From Aquilaria yunnanensis (lineage: Eukaryota > Streptophyta > Magnoliopsida > Malvales > Thymelaeaceae), in the NCBI GenBank assembly GCA_039654915.1, contig CM077599.1:78274001-78338000 (forward strand): a DNA stretch of 64,000 nt. The letters are read 5' to 3'. Made by a program: the position numbers and the translations under genes. Each line of letters starts with the position of its first letter. Position 1 is the first letter of the stretch. Below are positions 10,975 to 22,174 of this stretch, in pieces. The notes beneath the pieces were generated by a model, which was not told the origin of the DNA, made no database searches, and worked only from the letters and a program-made list of their open reading frames with translations.

Positions 10975-11315
10975 CCTTAATTTTAACACTCGCCTTTATC
11001 CTCTCAGTATTTCGCACCAAGCTCTGCTCAGTCAGTCGCCTTTAACACTCGCCTTTCTCCTCTCGTTTCCTCGTTCGAAGTTCTTTTCACCGACGGAGCA
11101 ATGGCCGGTAAGGGTGACGGTCGAGCCATCGGAATCGATCTTCATATGACGTACTCGTGCGTCGGTGTCTGGCAATACGATCGCGTTGAGATCATCGCCA
11201 ACAACCAAGGCAACAGAACGCCGCCGTCTTATGTCACTTTCACCGACGCTGAGCGGTTGATCGGTGACGCGGCTAAGAAATCAGGTCGCCATGAACCCCG
11301 TCAACACTGTTTTCG
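10975..11315 (+). pseudogene. Captured Hsp70 5' leader and first exon (fragment)
   Basis: The frame from ATG 11101 encodes a cytosolic Hsp70 N-terminus with the nucleotide-binding motif ([14 protein letters not shown]; the usual G-T-T-Y is altered to H-M-T-Y), then [15 protein letters not shown] and NPVNTVF. One extra A near 11279 shifts the frame. The match stops at GTTTTCG (11315), the position where plant Hsp70 genes carry a conserved intron, and continues into unrelated sequence. The upstream 130 bp look like a CT-rich leader containing a duplicated TTTAACACTCGCCTTT. Capture of genomic DNA by the CACTA element fits better than a retrocopy, because exon 1 and leader end at an exon boundary. 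It cannot make a chaperone. Confidence 0.88.
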
Positions 11316-11345
11316 GTTTGGTCAGTTCTTGCTCCAGATTCGTCC

Positions 11346-11519
11346 ATGGACGCTCTCTGCTGCGATGCCTCCTTTTTCCAGGGGCTCTCGAGCTCCCTGC
11401 TCCCAGCTCTGTTGCTGGAAGCCGCCATTGCAGCAGCGACATGCCTCGCCGCTTCGATCTTGATGGTATCCACCATTTTTGCTGCCAATTTTGCTGCTCT
11501 GCTGTTGTCTGGTCTTTAA
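11346..11519 (+). pseudogene. Short hydrophobic open frame, possibly a captured exon
   Basis: A 57-codon frame begins [16 protein letters not shown] and continues as an alanine/leucine-rich hydrophobic stretch that could form one or two membrane segments. It is GC-rich compared with its surroundings and starts 30 bp after the Hsp70 exon. I do not recognise the family. It may be a separate captured gene piece or chance coding in a captured intron. Confidence 0.3.
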
Positions 11520-11879
11520 TCTGTGATTTACCTTAATGCTCGTTCTCGATTTGTTGTGTTACTGTCCAACTGATTCTATTATCATGAGGATAACACTCTT
11601 TCTATGGAAGTTGGACGCTTGGTTGCAAAACTGTGATGTAACTGGGATACGAAATTAATGTTTCTCCTTTTTGCATTTGGCAGTGAAGATGGAAAGTTGA
11701 GCTGTGGTTGCAAAACTGTGATGTAACAAGGTGAAGTACTGAAAACCATAATCTTTAAATATTATGCCAAGGCTTGGTTGTTTCATGCATATGATATCTA
11801 TTCTTAAGCAAAATAGTTTGACTGCTCAATGCATATTATCCTTAGTGCAAAAACATTGTTGAAAAGGCCTAGAAAAAGG

Positions 11880-12530
11880 TGAGTTTTGAAGAAATAGATA
11901 AAACTGGTCTTTAGCTATCTACTTGTAGGAAAGATCTGAAGAATTGATGTAGGTAGAATTTTCTTGATAATCGAAAAGAGCTTGACAGCCTATTAGAATA
12001 GGTTAAACACTTATAAACTCTTCAGGATGTCAATTTGTTTGAGGAAGAGAAAAGATTAACTAAGCAAATTTAGGGGCTTTGGACTAGGGAAGAAATATGC
12101 TGGCATCAAAAAAGACGAATTCAATGGATTACTAGTGGAGACAAAAACATTGCCTTTTTTCATGCTCCCACAATTCATAGACGGTCTTTTAACAAAATCC
12201 TTAAGCTCAGAGATAGCACGGATTGATTATGAAGCAACTATTGAGGCAATGTTCAAGCAGTATTACACTAATCTTTTCAAGTTGAATGCTCAGTTAATGG
12301 TAGAGGTGAGTAATGAAGAAATTAATATGGCTACTTCTCAGCTGGGGCCCCTAAAAGCCCTAGGACCAGATGGATTTCCAGGCATTTTCTTCCAAACTTT
12401 CTGGGAAGATGTAGAGGAAAGTGTCTTCAAAGGTGTAAAGGCTTTTTTCATCCATGGTATTTTTTCTCCTTCCTGCAATTCTACTCTTATAGTCCGTATT
12501 CCTAAAGCTCATATTCCTAAATCAGAATAA
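11880..12530 (+). pseudogene. LINE (L1-type) reverse-transcriptase fragment
   Basis: A reading frame interrupted by stops gives CWHQKRRIQWITSGDKNIAFFHA near 12095-12160, the linker upstream of plant LINE reverse transcriptase. The open part (12135-12530, shifted frame at its start) contains GPLKALGPDGFPGIFFQTFW and a downstream IPK motif, the first conserved RT blocks. The catalytic YADD region is missing. Several stops and frameshifts show it is dead. It lies between captured gene pieces inside the CACTA element. Confidence 0.8.
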
Positions 12531-13105
12531 AGGTCTCTTAAATTTGCTTGCCCTTAGTCCTCCACCGAATCTATTATTGAAGCACTACAATCTTAGTCAA
12601 TATTGTGTCTTTCACTAAGGAGTTGAGCATTCTGCTAATAAATGTGTAACCCTCGTACTTGCAATTAAGATCTTATTGATAATGGCACAGTCAAGCCACC
12701 AACAAAGTTGAGTATGGTGACTAATTTTCCCAATTCTTAAGCTTTCTTAGGAGGCATTTAAAGTGGAAAATTTTCCCAATTCTTTTCCAAATTTACTTTG
12801 ATAAAAGTTTGAGTGCGTAGTTTGTTTTTAGGATGTGCAAAATCTTGTTTTCTAAACTTTGGAGAACTCATGTGTTAAAATGGAAACTTGTTTTAAATGT
12901 TTTCACTTTTTCAAATGAGTCCAACTTTAGAAAACAAAGTTTTCCACCTTCTTAAAACAAGCTATGTGTTCAAACTTTTAACAGAGGAAATGTGGAAAAG
13001 AAAAATGAGAAAATTTTCTACATCCAAATGCCTTTTCAAAGTTCTTCCCACATCTTGTTTGGTTGCTTGTCTCCTTGTATTCTAAAATGTTATTTTTTTT
13101 TCCAG

Positions 13106-13570
13106 GCAGGCTTGTGTTTCCTTAAGCATGCTGAAGCAGTGGAGAAAGATCTCCCAGCTAAAGAGCTTCACGGACTGCTGCTTCTTTCTCTACAGTGGTT
13201 AAGTGGGGTGATAACCCATTCAAACCCGTGAGTATTTCTTATTTTAATTTCTTTGCATTAATCTGGCCATCTATCTTTTATGACTTCGTGTGGAACTCTT
13301 GTCAGTGTTTATCCACTCCATCATCTGCGAGAGATTGAGACTAGAGTTTGGCTCTTGGCAGTGGAATCAGAAGCTCAAATGAAAAGTGAAGGGGAATTAT
13401 CATTGGCCAGTAATGGTTGGGACCCTATTGGTGGGAATATTAGCAATATTATTGACCGCACTGTCGACATAATAATGAAGATGGACAATCATATGAATAT
13501 AATGAGGAGCAGAGCAGTAGAGAAATTTGAGTCCAGGGATTTTACACAATTAAAATTCTTAAGTCCTTAA
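13106..13570 (+). pseudogene. Two captured exons, probably of a spatacsin-like gene
   Basis: Exon 1 (13106-13227) has an acceptor TTTTCCAG and donor GTGAGT and encodes HAEAVEKDLPAKELHGLLLL. Exon 2 begins at 13306 after TTGTCAG and encodes PLHHLREIETRVWLLAVESE, continuing with a helical stretch to about 13540. Joining keeps the frame (phase 2), so these look like genuine plant exons with their intron. From memory of the family I assign them to plant spatacsin-type proteins (endolysosomal), but I could not check this. No start codon or remaining exons were found, so the piece is non-functional cargo of the CACTA element. Confidence 0.5.
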
Positions 13571-14418
13571 ATATCTAAAGATATTGGTGTTGTACCTCTA
13601 ATCGTTAATTGTTTTTGTCTAACAGGTATGGATTTAGCGAAAATATCGTTGAATGCCCTCTTTCTGCTAGTTGGTTATAATATGATCCTCAAAATCCTCT
13701 TTCTGCTTCTCTTGTCAACCTGTGCAACCTTTCTTTATCAGCTTACTTTTATTTTATAGTCATGTTAATCATAGCATATTTACTGAGCAGAATTTAAAGG
13801 AGAACTGATATCTGCCTGAAAAGATTGAAATGTTATGTAGTTAGACCTATGTTCCCAATAAGAATCTACCATTTTGAACATGAGAATGGGGATAATTTGT
13901 GTAGGCATGATGAAATAGCTTTTTGTTTTCATATTTTGGGCGTTGAAGTTCTATTATTTCTTGGCAGATTATTGGCCCTCAAATGTCCATGTTTGTGGCT
14001 TTTGGTTTCTGTGTACCGAATGGCAGTTTACCTGTAAGGAATGTGGAGAAATTTCAGCACTGCATTAATCGAGGAAGTTTGTGAAGATTGATCTGTGTCA
14101 GCTTATGCTGAATTAGAGTTTTTCTTAGAGACTCCTACATCTATGCCATGAACTTGTTTCACTATAATTATTAAGGTTGTACATTAGCCAAAATACATTG
14201 TGACATTGTATGTATTCTAAATATCAATTGTTTTGTTTATGACTATTGGGAATGTATAACATAACTTTGGATTAATGTTACCTACTTTTGTGTTTGGGTT
14301 GTATGGAATAGACACGTATAGTGGAGGTTTGCTGATGAAATTGTTGACCATGACATAGCTGAATTCGTATGGATGCATATAATGGAACTAGCGGTCGCAA
14401 CAATTTTGAAATTTTTAC
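13571..14418. other. CACTA interior, no gene recognised
   Basis: AT-rich sequence between the captured exons and the right subterminal array. The 70-codon frame at 13825-14037 ends in a hydrophobic run and has no domain I recognise. It may be intron or flank of the captured gene. Confidence 0.4.
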
Positions 14419-14925
14419 TAGTTATTAGCGACGGCTACGCGTCACTAATTGGCACTAACTAGCGACGGCTACGCGTCACTAACTGGTACTAACTAGCGAC
14501 AGTTATGCGTCACTAACTAGCGATGGTTATGCGTCACTAACTAGCGACGGTTATGCGTCAATAATTAGCGACGTCTATGCGTCACTAACTAGTGACGGCT
14601 ACGCGTCACTAACTAGCACTAACTAGCGACGGTTATGCGTCACTAACTAGTGACGGCTATGCGTCACTAACTAGCACTAACTAGCGACGGTTACACGTCA
14701 CTAATTAGCGACAGCTATGCGTCGCTAACACGCCGGCAGACACCGTTACCGGAAAATTTGTGACGGCCTATTTTGCGACATTTAGCTGTCGCTAATTAGC
14801 GACGGTTACCGTCGCTAGAAAATTAGCGGCGAGTAATTAACGACGGTCGTTTTAGCGACGATGTGCCGTCGCTATATCATGTTTAGCGACGGCCAGCCGT
14901 CGGTAATGGCCGTCGCTAAATGTGA
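14419..14925. repeat. Right subterminal repeat array of the CACTA element
   Basis: Units of CTAGCGACGGCTACGCGTCA and CTAGCGACGGTTATGCGTCA alternate, then become AGCGACGG motifs running to the right terminus. The array differs in spacer from the left array (CTAACTAGC instead of CTAAATTTAGC), so the two ends have evolved separately. Confidence 0.8.
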
Positions 14926-14942
14926 TTTTTCTAGTAGTGTTA

Positions 14943-16989
14943 ATCTAAATAAAATATGAAACTACAGAAGTATCAATAATTTTTTAATACTAGTATTTTC
15001 CCTAATTAGGCCTAAACGGATCACAATTGATGTTGCTTCTCTTCTTCCTCATCCGTCACCTAAAATGCTGGAGCAACCTGTGGGTTGGATGCCCTTGCAA
15101 TCCAAGTCAGCTTTAAACCAGGAGGAAAGATCCCAATGCCTGCATCCTCCCGAGGGCAGTAGGTAGTTAAGGCAGCCTGAAGATTTCTATTGCCATGCCC
15201 CTCAATCGTTAATAGTCACTTCTGCATGGTCCTCATTTGGATGGACTGATGCGCTATAGCTTGCTACTAATCCTCCATGACTTTGTTATGCTCCAACTGT
15301 GATAGATAGGTACTATGCTGCGTCTTCTGAATCTCTGTTTTTTCCTTTGGTATATTTATTCTCCCCATAGTTGGAAGGCAATTCAAAGTTCAAACTTCCC
15401 TAGTATGATTATTCTCTACATAGTTGTAAGGCAATTCCCACTAAATCAAATTGGAGTCCCAACTTTTCGAATTTGAAACCATTAAAGGTCTGCTGCGCAT
15501 TTACGGCAATTATGTCCAGTTTATTTTACATACAAGTTAATTGGATTAGTTGTACTTGTTTTTTTGTGTAGTGATTGTTTATTTAAATTGTAGGATTATT
15601 GACACTCAACATTTTAAAAATCCAGCAATGAACTTTTAAAATAATTTTGGTAAAAAAGTATGTATGTTTTTTATTAATTTATCTTTTTTTAGGCTGATGA
15701 GTAAGCTAAAAAAATTCATAAAAGTTTAATTACTTTATAAAAATATTATTAAAATAATTATTACACCTACATACTATTAGCTTTTAAATGATATTGATTC
15801 TGAAAAAATAAACTAAACATGAAAATAATTTGATTATTGTGACCTTAGAAGATAACAAATCATGTGATCATCACTTGCAATCAAAGTCCGTTGTTAGTAG
15901 GGGTTTTAAGTGCAGTAGTATTCCCCACTTCAGAAAACGAAATATGCGTTTATCAAGAAAAAAAAAAAAAAGGAAAAGAAGCAGAAGAAAATGAAAACTG
16001 CGTACTCGTTTGGATTCTCAATTTTGAAAATGCCTACTGTATTTTAGAGTTTAGTAGCTTGTAATTATTTGATCAAGAAAGTTTGCTGTAGTTCAAGAAA
16101 ATATTAGAAAGTTTTCAAAACATACGCAATTAAATAATGTGGTTATTACTCATTACAAAATATAGGTCTAAATTTGTGTCTTAAATTTAACTCATCCATT
16201 AACTATCTATTATTTTTCCATGACTTCATGCTTGTAAACTTTTGAGCACATATTTATAAAAAAAAGAACAAAAATTTTTTAGCACACATAGTGGTATGTG
16301 TCCAATTTCATGTTTGTCTCTCGCTGACCCTGCCACTCTGTATTTAGTAATTTATGTTTGTTTCTAAGAATAAAAGTTGAAAAAAGATGCATATAAAATG
16401 TAGAAGAATCATTTATTTGGGAATAAAAGTTAATTATTGAACTCATAGAGAGTAGTTTTTCCTAGTTAATAGAGTAAAACAGAAAACTTCAGCAAGTCTT
16501 TTTATCAAATCATTAGTTTCAAAGTGTAAATCTAAAACCGACTGTATATAAAAAAAAACCTAAAACCGATTAATAATAGAGAAAATATTGTAATACATTT
16601 TATGTGCATAGAATTGTCCATTGACATTATATGCTTGCGTGTTTTTATTATGATTTAGGAAACGCTAACTATACGCAAACCTATATCTACAACAAAAATG
16701 AAATATTGAGATACAGAAGATAATTGACTCAATTGTAGACATTAGAATGTGTCCTGAATATACCTTATTAGAAAAAAATTTCTATAAATAATTTGGATAA
16801 TCTTAATATTCATACATACAGATCTAAAGAGACAGACCAAAATAATAATTAGCAAACCAACTAGACATACTAATACATTGACTCGAATCAACATACTGTT
16901 AGGATAACGCACCAAAATATAAACATAACACTTGGATGAGTGCGAAAGAAAACAAAAACACAAAAATAAAATGGAAAAGTAAATACAAA
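14943..16989. other. AT-rich intergenic DNA with a weak retroelement-like remnant
   Basis: No gene is seen. Between about 15030 and 15330 the minus strand shows interrupted gag-like translation (QKTQHSTYLSQLEHNKVM, then GHGNRNLQAALTTYC), which may be an eroded retroelement or gene piece. The rest is AT-rich with poly-A runs. The 66-codon frame at 15864-16064 is low complexity. Confidence 0.35.
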
Positions 16990-17211
16990 TTATTGATCAA
17001 TTATTGGGATATTACTTGCCCCTGATGCAAAATCCATTTCGTGTTTTTCAGAATTAGCCAAATCACCGTCAACAAAACAGTGGATTATAATCCATTGCTC
17101 AGTTGGCCATGATACTTGATATCTCCCATAAAGCTTGTCTTCAGAAGGAAATGGATCAGAGCCAGAAGGAGAAGCACAAATGAAGAAAATATTAGTGATG
17201 AAAGCAATCAA
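16990..17211 (-). CDS. Hypothetical small open frame
   Basis: A 73-codon frame with non-repetitive composition contains GSDPFPSEDKLYGRYQVSWP and EQWIIIHCFVDGD. I do not recognise it. The balanced amino-acid mix is less random than its neighbours, so it could be an exon remnant of a captured or decayed gene. No upstream exon, promoter or splice signal was confirmed. Confidence 0.2.
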   Translation of the reverse strand: MIAFITNIFFICASPSGSDPFPSEDKLYGRYQVSWPTEQWIIIHCFVDGDLANSEKHEMDFASGASNIPIIDQ

Positions 17212-17219
17212 GTGACATA

Positions 17220-19690
17220 GAATAATAGATCAATTGATTAGACTTGCACTGAAAGTCAAGTCCAACCAGATACATTGAAGATTGTGGAAGAAGATTTGAG
17301 AGGCTGAGAATGTGTTGAAGTAGAGCGGCTTAGGTTTGAGCCTAGAATTACTCTAAATACTTGCATGCAGCAATTCCACATATAATTGCATTATTAATGC
17401 ACTCAATTACATTCAAATTATTTTTCAACTATTTGTTACAACATTAACTTAACAAAAACTAATTTTAATTAAACATTTTGTATGTATATTCTTGGGGGGA
17501 AATTATATGCGTGTAAGATTATTGTTCAGTGGAAAGGCCCACATCAAGTTTGTTGCTGGTATTTATAGGGCTGCAAGGTAGGGATAGGTGGAATTGAATT
17601 CTAGCAATTTGCATAACATATTAGATACGTTAAGTTCCGCCTCCTCCATTTCTTCCTTCCCCCTCTGTTTCACCAATGGCAGAAGGTAGGCCTAAGTCAA
17701 GTTCAGGAAATACAGAGTCGGATCATCCGCAAATAGAAGAGTGCAATTTTCTAGTGTTCGAGGGAGAAAAGAGAGGACATCACCCGCAAATTTTGGATAG
17801 TTTCCTGATGGATCTCCAAAGAGTCCAATCTCAAGGCAGCCGAGTCGTTCCCAGAGGCACCACGGAGGGCCCTTGCACCATCCTGTGATCCACAAGACTA
17901 GTGCACTGTTCAGAACCAACCTCAACTTAAGTTAGAGCAAGATTAGCAATTGAGAACGAGGGCAGAAGTGGTGATTCAAAATAGATAGATCATGTAACCG
18001 AGGCCTTAACCTTTGAAGTAAGAATATTACATATAAATATGGATTAATTAGAATTAAGACCCTAACCTCTAATCATTATTATTGTTTTAACCCTAACCTC
18101 CATTTTGTTTATCGTGTGTCCTTAATTTCATTAAAACATTTCATTTTGACCCGTTTTTAGAGTTGTTCTCATTGACGAGAAACATCACACCACGTATAAT
18201 TGTAGGGTGGAAAAAACTAATTCCAGCCCCTGAAAAATTTCCTTTCCGCATAAAACCATAAATTTTCCATCTATCACCTCTCCCACCTCCCTGCCGCCAG
18301 CGTCTACCCTCTGACCACCCCCTTCTTCCGTCCCCCCCGACCACCTCCTCCTCTCCCACGTCTACCCCACCCTCTCCTCCTGCCACAACCGCACTGTCTC
18401 TTTATTGCCACTCGACGATCAGAGAGTAATTCAAAGAAAAATAATCATCCCTAATAACACAAAGTTTGAACAAAATTTGATCGGACAATGCATAAGGAGA
18501 CATATTTACATAGGCAATTCGTTTAATTGAATTGGTTAAATTTGGGGACGGAGTGACTGGTATTTTTCTTTCAACGAGCAATCGAGAGGGAAAGAGATCC
18601 GGAATTGAGCGACTGGTACAGTTATCGTCGGCAGATAAAGAAGATTTTTGAGGCGGCCTTGAATCTGGCTCTTAAATTGGACCGTGGGGACTGCTTCCAC
18701 CGACGCTGAGCCTGTCACTGCAAGTTCTCAGGAGCGTAAACAATGATTCCAGGCTCCAGCTCTGTTTTCATCCGGTTAAAAATTAAGGTCTAACCAGAGG
18801 GTCGTCCATGGCGGCTTACCGATCTTTGAAGAATGCAAGCGGCAAATCAGATTAGATCTTCTGTACGAGGAAACAGATTTGCTGGCGATGGTGACCAATA
18901 ATCACATTGTGGGCCATTGGCGGTCAAGCACTCGCTCGATCATAGGATTACGAGTGCTTAGACATGCACTTGCAATCGGGTACTGTTGTTATTCAATGAT
19001 TTTTTTGCACACAATTGATTAGTCTTCGGTTCTAGATATTGACCAGGTGATGGAGTTGTTAATGCTTTGGCAATTTCCTTTATTTGGTTCCATTATTTCT
19101 CGTACCAGTTCAGCTAAGGTTTAGCTGGACTTCTTGACCTTGTTAATTTTGGAATTTTGATTGACAAGAACATTCATTTAGTTCCATTAATCAAAAGGAA
19201 GAAGAAAGAATGAATGGGGCTGGGTTGGTAGTGGGAGAAGTGGGAGAAGGTGGCGCAGAGAGGGAGGCCGAGAATTGTGGAGAATGGGAGACCAGAGGGT
19301 CCAAATGTTTACAAGGAGGTTTTTGTTAGATGAAAAAGTTTGATTATGTTTGGCAAAAGGAAAAGTTTCAGTTGTTAAAAATAGTGCTTTCCCAAACAAT
19401 TCTAAACTGACATAGCTTTTTCTATCCAACATGATAACTTTCATAAAAAAAAATATCAAAATAAAACATTTATTGAGGTTGGAGATATTTTATGTAAAAA
19501 AATATAGCTTGATATTAGATAAGAACAATAATTGAAGGTTATGGTTCACAATTATAATTAACCCAAATAAATACCAACCACCACAGTATATGTGTAATGA
19601 GAGGCTGCAGGGAAACATAATTAAGACTGAAAATTAAGTTACTATACTTTTTTTTTCAAGAATAATGTGAAAAGAAAAAGAACTTTTATG
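17220..19690. other. Intergenic DNA, no supported gene
   Basis: Mixed-composition sequence. Open frames at 17676-17888 (plus) and 18141-18386 (minus, a GGA/CCT-rich low-complexity tract) show no domain. A GC-richer island near 18590-18960 has short frames only. No transposon ends were recognised. Confidence 0.4.
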
Positions 19691-19910
19691 CTTGACGAGA
19701 TGGTATGGGTGTCCATTGACGGGAATCAAGCCTTTATTAATTTTTATATCTTATTTTTTTTCTATTGCTTATTGTATTGTGTTTTGAATTTCATATTTAT
19801 GTTCTAGTAAGTATAAATGCAACCAAAAGATGTTGGTGCTTATCTTAAAATTTTTGGTTAAATCAAAAGTTTTTAACCAAATTCATCTCAACCAAATATT
19901 CATGACAGAA
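19691..19910. repeat. Dispersed repeat, copy 2 (first copy at 3409-3660)
   Basis: Same order of landmarks as 3409-3660, with a different indel pattern. It ends about 40 bp before the hAT left terminus, so the hAT element may have inserted beside or into this repeat. Confidence 0.5.
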
Positions 19911-19950
19911 AACAAAACCAATCAGTATCTAATAGAGACTCCCTCTCGGC

Positions 19951-22174
19951 TAGGGATAACAATGGAGCGGGCGAGAACCGCAAACCGCAGATATCTACTC
20001 GTGACGGATGGGTAAACGGGTAAAAATACCCGTGATGGGCATGGCATGGGTAGAAAATTTCACCCGTCTGGTAGGGATATCCGTCACAGATAAATCCGCA
20101 ACCACATACCCATAAAACCCGCCTAGATATGAAACATTGAAACTTCAATTTTACCCTTAATATAAATGTTACTTCTCTTAATTCTAAATGGCTAATTCGG
20201 TATTTACACCTTACGATTCACGTTTAGCAACTAAGAATCAGAAATTGGGCCGATTCTGCAGTGCGACTGCGGCCCTTCACGCACAGCTTCACCGTTTCAT
20301 TTTACGACTTCGCCAATTCGGCGCTAGGTTTCCGAGAATCAGAAATTGGGAGGTCTCGCAGTCTCGCTCTCACCTCGCCTGATCGTTGTTGCGTCTCGCT
20401 GCTCACGACCGTGCATAGCTGCTCAGTCTTCACGTCCGATGCCGGCGGCACCATCACGTCTCGCTGTTCACTTTCTCCGTCTCCGTTCGACGTTGTGTCT
20501 GAGAGGCCAAAATCAAGCTCAGGCTGTCAAGCACGGAGGCACCCGCGTACCGCATCGCTAGCTAGCCCCGCCCAACGCCCGACGCTGACATTTAATATTT
20601 GTGCCCGAGTCCGAATCCGAGAGGAGAACAGGCCCAACGAGGTAAATCTGTTAAGTTTCTCCCCTGTTTACTCTGAACTTGATCTTTTTGTTCATTGAAT
20701 TGAATAAATCATCTTCATTACTGAACACGGGAAACACAAGCATAGGATATTTTTTTTCATTTGGCCATTGTTGTACTTCTGTTGATTAAAGATGGTATGG
20801 AAGAACAGGTTTGATCTTCATCAGTTCTAAAAGCCCATTTCAAATAGGAGGAATTTCCTCTGCATCGCTAAAGTATAGCTAAAACTGCAATGACATTACC
20901 CAACTTCAGAAGCTTGTTATTGAATCACGTAACTTGAGTTCTATCAATTATGCCTGCAATCATTTTAGTCCAAAACGACAACTTAAGTGTAGTAAAGAAC
21001 ATATCAGTTTTGGCAACTTATATTTATTGATATCAATACATTTCATTAGATTACTTTAGATTTGCCAACATTTGCTGAAATATCCTATGCTTCTGTTGCT
21101 ATAGTTTGTCTCTGTTGTATTCATATTATCACCAATAGTAGCCAAATTAAAAGAAGAACCTTTCCCTTTCTCCCTCTTATATGTGCATGTATCGAGACCT
21201 TCAATTATTTACCTTGCAAGTGATTCTGTTGGAATTTTTCGGATGCCTTCTCCTGGATTTTTGTTTTTTTTTTTTCCTCTTTTTTATACAAAATAAGATA
21301 AACTTGTGAGAATTTTGTTATTGTATACGTTGAGTGTTTGTTCACAGGAAAACATTTTCTTAATTCTTCTTGAATATTTTCTTAATTTGGTCATAGGAAA
21401 ACATGTCGAGTGAAATGCCACCTCCATTTCAAGGTTCCACACTTGAAGCTTTAGCTCCTTCATCCATTCAAAAGAATATGGTTTTAAAACTCCAGTAGAA
21501 GGGGAACAATCTGAGACTCCAAAAGAATCCACTGTGACTTCTAGCCGTTCCACCAAGGCTAAAGAAAAGTTAGAGCTGGGGAATGTAAGGCCCCTTACAT
21601 CCGATGTATGGAAGAATTTCAAGAGACAAAAAGTAGATGATGTTTGGAAAGCAATATGTGAGTATTGCAAAAAACAGTTGAGTGGAAATACAAGGAATGG
21701 GACAAGTCATTTGAATAATCATTGGAAGGTGTGTCCTCTTCGTAATACAAGAGATATTAAGCAAACAATGCTTGATCCAAGAAAAGAGAGAGATGGACAT
21801 GTAACTCTTCGAACCCATACATTTGATCAAGGAGAGGCAAGGAAAGAGCTTGCAAGCATGATTTGCTTACACGAGTATCCATTATCCATGGTTGAACATG
21901 TTGGATTTCGGCGATTCACAAATGCCCTTCAGCCCCTTTTCAAGCCTGTTGCTCGAAATACCATCAAGAAGGATATCTTTGCCATTTATGATTTTGAAAA
22001 GGCTAAAACCATGAGCTTGTTGGAAGCAAATAAATGTAGGATTGCCATCACAACTGATATGTGGACATCAAGTAATCAGAAGAGGGGGTTTATGGTTGTG
22101 ACGGCTCACTTTATTGATGAATCTTGGGTGCTACAAAATCAAATAATAAGGTAAAAAAAAAATTTCGCTCATAG
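19951..22174 (+). mobile_element. hAT (Ac-like) DNA transposon, left part
   Basis: The left end TAGGGATAACAATGG resembles the Ac-type terminal repeat TAGGGATGAAA. It is followed by the CGGGT/ACCCG subterminal motifs typical of the superfamily (19970-20130). A GC-rich leader (about 20230-20640) and a spacer precede the transposase. The right end is not in the window. The transposase is interrupted at 22175 by Tat element C, so all following DNA is apparently nested in this hAT. The target duplication could not be tested because the right end is absent. Confidence 0.75.
21403..22154 (+). pseudogene. hAT transposase, N-terminal part, disrupted
   Basis: The ATG at 21403 opens a serine-rich leader with a frameshift near 21490. 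The main frame then runs to 22154. It contains a BED zinc finger (C-x2-C in CEYCKKQLSG, then H-x4-H in HLNNHWKVC) for DNA binding. Further on it has the start of the RNase H-like catalytic domain, TTDMWTSSNQKRGF, which carries the first catalytic Asp, then VVTAHFIDESW. The family protein is about 650-700 residues; only the first third is present. Coding similarity ends at AAGGTAAAA (22148-22156), probably a splice donor, and LTR C begins 18 bp further on. The remainder would lie beyond the window. Confidence 0.85.

Larger units (their letters stand above)
6092..14939. mobile_element. Non-autonomous CACTA (En/Spm) DNA transposon with captured fragments
   Basis: The left end begins CACTACAAGAAAAACC. 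The right end, read on the other strand, begins CACTACTAGAAAAATC. The ends are flanked by a perfect 3-bp target duplication TTA (6089-6091 and 14940-14942). Both 5' CACTA termini and a 3-bp duplication are diagnostic of this superfamily. Subterminal arrays of AGCGACGG and AGTGACGG motifs in both orientations lie at each end (6110-6495, 14419-14925), with extra blocks inside. No CACTA transposase was found, so the element is non-autonomous. The interior holds a solo LTR (6964-9504) and pieces of Hsp70, a LINE and a spatacsin-like gene. Total length is 8,848 bp, about 6.3 kb without the solo LTR and its duplicated site. Confidence 0.93.

Noticed and set aside
18141..18386. Gly-rich minus-strand frame
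   Set aside because: A low-complexity CCT-rich tract read in frame; no conserved motif.
20188..20698. GC-rich overlapping frames as a host gene
   Set aside because: Position and composition fit the leader region of the hAT element; frames overlap in several phases without domain similarity.
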